A stretch of DNA of 64,000 nt from Bradyrhizobium oropedii (lineage in GTDB: Bacteria; Pseudomonadota; Alphaproteobacteria; Rhizobiales; Xanthobacteraceae): the NCBI RefSeq assembly GCF_020889685.1, contig NZ_JACMYO010000004.1, positions 38,435-102,434 on the forward strand. The letters are read 5' to 3'. The translations under genes and the position numbers were made by a program. Below the pieces are notes generated by a model. It was not told where the DNA came from. It searched no databases and was given only the letters and a program-made list of their open reading frames with translations. Below, piece after piece: positions 63,122 through 64,000 of the stretch. Numbering within the stretch: the first letter of the stretch is position 1; every line of letters starts with the position of its first letter.

Positions 63122-63955
63122 GTGAAACTGTCCCATGCCGATGCGCTGACCATCGGAAACATCCTCGCCGAGGTCGGCCGCACCGAGATCATGCCGCGCT
63201 TTCGCCGCGTGCGGGAGATCGAGGTCCGCACCAAGACATCGGCGTTCGACGTCGTCACCGAAGCTGATGAACTCGCCGAGCAGGCGATATCGGCGGCGCT
63301 GCTGCGGGCATTTCCGAATGCTGCCGTAATCGGCGAGGAGGGCACGGCGCGTGACCCGGCCGCGCTCGATCAGGTCGGAACTGCGGAGCTTGCCTTCATC
63401 ATCGATCCGATCGACGGCACCCGGAACTTCACCTCCAGCCTGCCGCTGTTCGGCAGCGTGGTGGCCGCCACGATGCGCGGCGAGGCCGTGTTCGGCGCGA
63501 TCCATGATCCCGTCAGCAACGATACTGCATTCGCGCTGCGCGGCGAGGGCGCGTGGCTCGAGCTGCCGGACGGCAGGCGGCATGATTTGAAGGTGGCGCC
63601 GGCGGTGCCGGTCAAGCAGATGGACGCGGTGGTCGGCGTCAACTTCCTGCCCGAGCCGCTGCGCGCAATCGTTGCCGGCAATCTGTCCAAGCTCGGCGCC
63701 AGCGCCTGGCTCCGATGCGCAGCGCACGAGTATCGCATGGCGGCGTCAGGCCATTGCCACCTGCTGTTCTACAACAAGCTGATGCCGTGGGATCATGCCG
63801 CCGGCTGGCTGTTGCATCGCGAGTCCGGCGGCTACAGCGCACATTTCGACGGATCACCCTACAGGCCGGTCAATCTGACCGGCGGCTTGTTGTGCGCGCC
63901 CGACGAAGAGAGCTGGCATGCGGCGCAGCGGGCGATCCTGACGCCCGCCGGATAG
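63122..63955 (+). CDS. Inositol-monophosphatase family phosphatase
   Basis: A 277-residue Mg-dependent phosphatase. The metal motifs are visible: GEEGTA, IDPIDGTRNF and the final PWDHAAGWLL. The start is GTG 63122 with CAGGAG upstream. It lies 57 bp after the permease and may be in the same operon, which suggests dephosphorylation of a sugar or polyol phosphate linked to the imported sugar. Family members also include histidinol- and fructose-bisphosphatases, so the substrate is open. Confidence 0.88.
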   Translation: MKLSHADALTIGNILAEVGRTEIMPRFRRVREIEVRTKTSAFDVVTEADELAEQAISAALLRAFPNAAVIGEEGTARDPAALDQVGTAELAFIIDPIDGTRNFTSSLPLFGSVVAATMRGEAVFGAIHDPVSNDTAFALRGEGAWLELPDGRRHDLKVAPAVPVKQMDAVVGVNFLPEPLRAIVAGNLSKLGASAWLRCAAHEYRMAASGHCHLLFYNKLMPWDHAAGWLLHRESGGYSAHFDGSPYRPVNLTGGLLCAPDEESWHAAQRAILTPAG

Positions 63956-63981
63956 GTTCTGATTCAACAGTCTTGCCCCAC

Positions 63982-64000
63982 GTCGTCCCTGCGAAAGCAG
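63982..64000. repeat. Start of a second REP/MITE-like element, cut by window end
   Basis: GTCGTCCCTGCGAAAGCAG is the reverse complement of the right end of the element at 31069-31209 (identical over GTCGTCCCTGCGAAAGC). The remainder lies outside the window. Confidence 0.7.

Overview
The window is GC-rich DNA from an alphaproteobacterium, most probably Bradyrhizobium or a close relative in the Nitrobacteraceae. This rests on the gene content (red-type form IC RuBisCO operon, oxalyl-CoA decarboxylase, CoA-dependent aromatic degradation, many ABC importers) and on several families of intergenic palindromic repeats that I recognise from that group. No rRNA, tRNA, CRISPR array, integrase or transposase was seen. 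It reads as ordinary chromosome packed with metabolic modules, each carrying its own regulator.

Layout. 0-9.4 kb: oxalate module, with leftward gntR-oxc-frc and a divergent NDP-forming acyl-CoA ligase sharing a two-operator promoter region. Downstream are two unrelated small genes (hypothetical, NYN/OST-HTH), a secreted small protein and a PanE-type reductase that may also act on oxalyl-CoA. 9.5-16.1 kb: an SRPBCC-site-2-protease fusion, then a split ThDP decarboxylase divergent from a Bug receptor, a LigI-type amidohydrolase and a D-2-hydroxyacid dehydrogenase (an unassigned pathway). 16.1-22.5 kb: ilvD, then a metallo-hydrolase/LivK-type receptor operon divergent from tetR-CMD-SDR across a symmetric palindromic promoter. 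22.8-30.9 kb: a LysR regulator and a sugar- or lactone-type ABC importer with two SMP-30-like proteins, one of which is fused to a permease and split by an apparent one-base frameshift.

31.3-42.7 kb is the most coherent accessory module. It holds a 2-aminobenzoyl-CoA (or salicylyl-CoA) monooxygenase/reductase fusion, SDR, enoyl-CoA hydratase, RidA-like protein, a flavin monooxygenase, cupin, LivK-type receptor, MarR regulator, formamidase-like hydrolase and an aryl-CoA ligase. Related AT-rich dyads lie before three of its transcription units and suggest one regulon, probably for anthranilate/kynurenine-type compounds. 42.7-46.8 kb is an EmrAB-type efflux pair with a divergent TetR. 46.8-48.5 kb is a PAS hybrid histidine kinase.

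48.7-58.5 kb is a complete Calvin-Benson-Bassham cluster, cbbR divergent from cbbF-P-T-A-L-S-X-Y, with a terminator-like hairpin between cbbS and cbbX. 59.1-64 kb is a ChvE/GguAB-type sugar importer plus an inositol-monophosphatase-family gene, preceded by a 159-bp tandem repeat that carries two operator-like dyads. Gene-free stretches mostly contain palindromic repeats. In two places the 3' end of a gene is duplicated together with its downstream hairpin or repeat.
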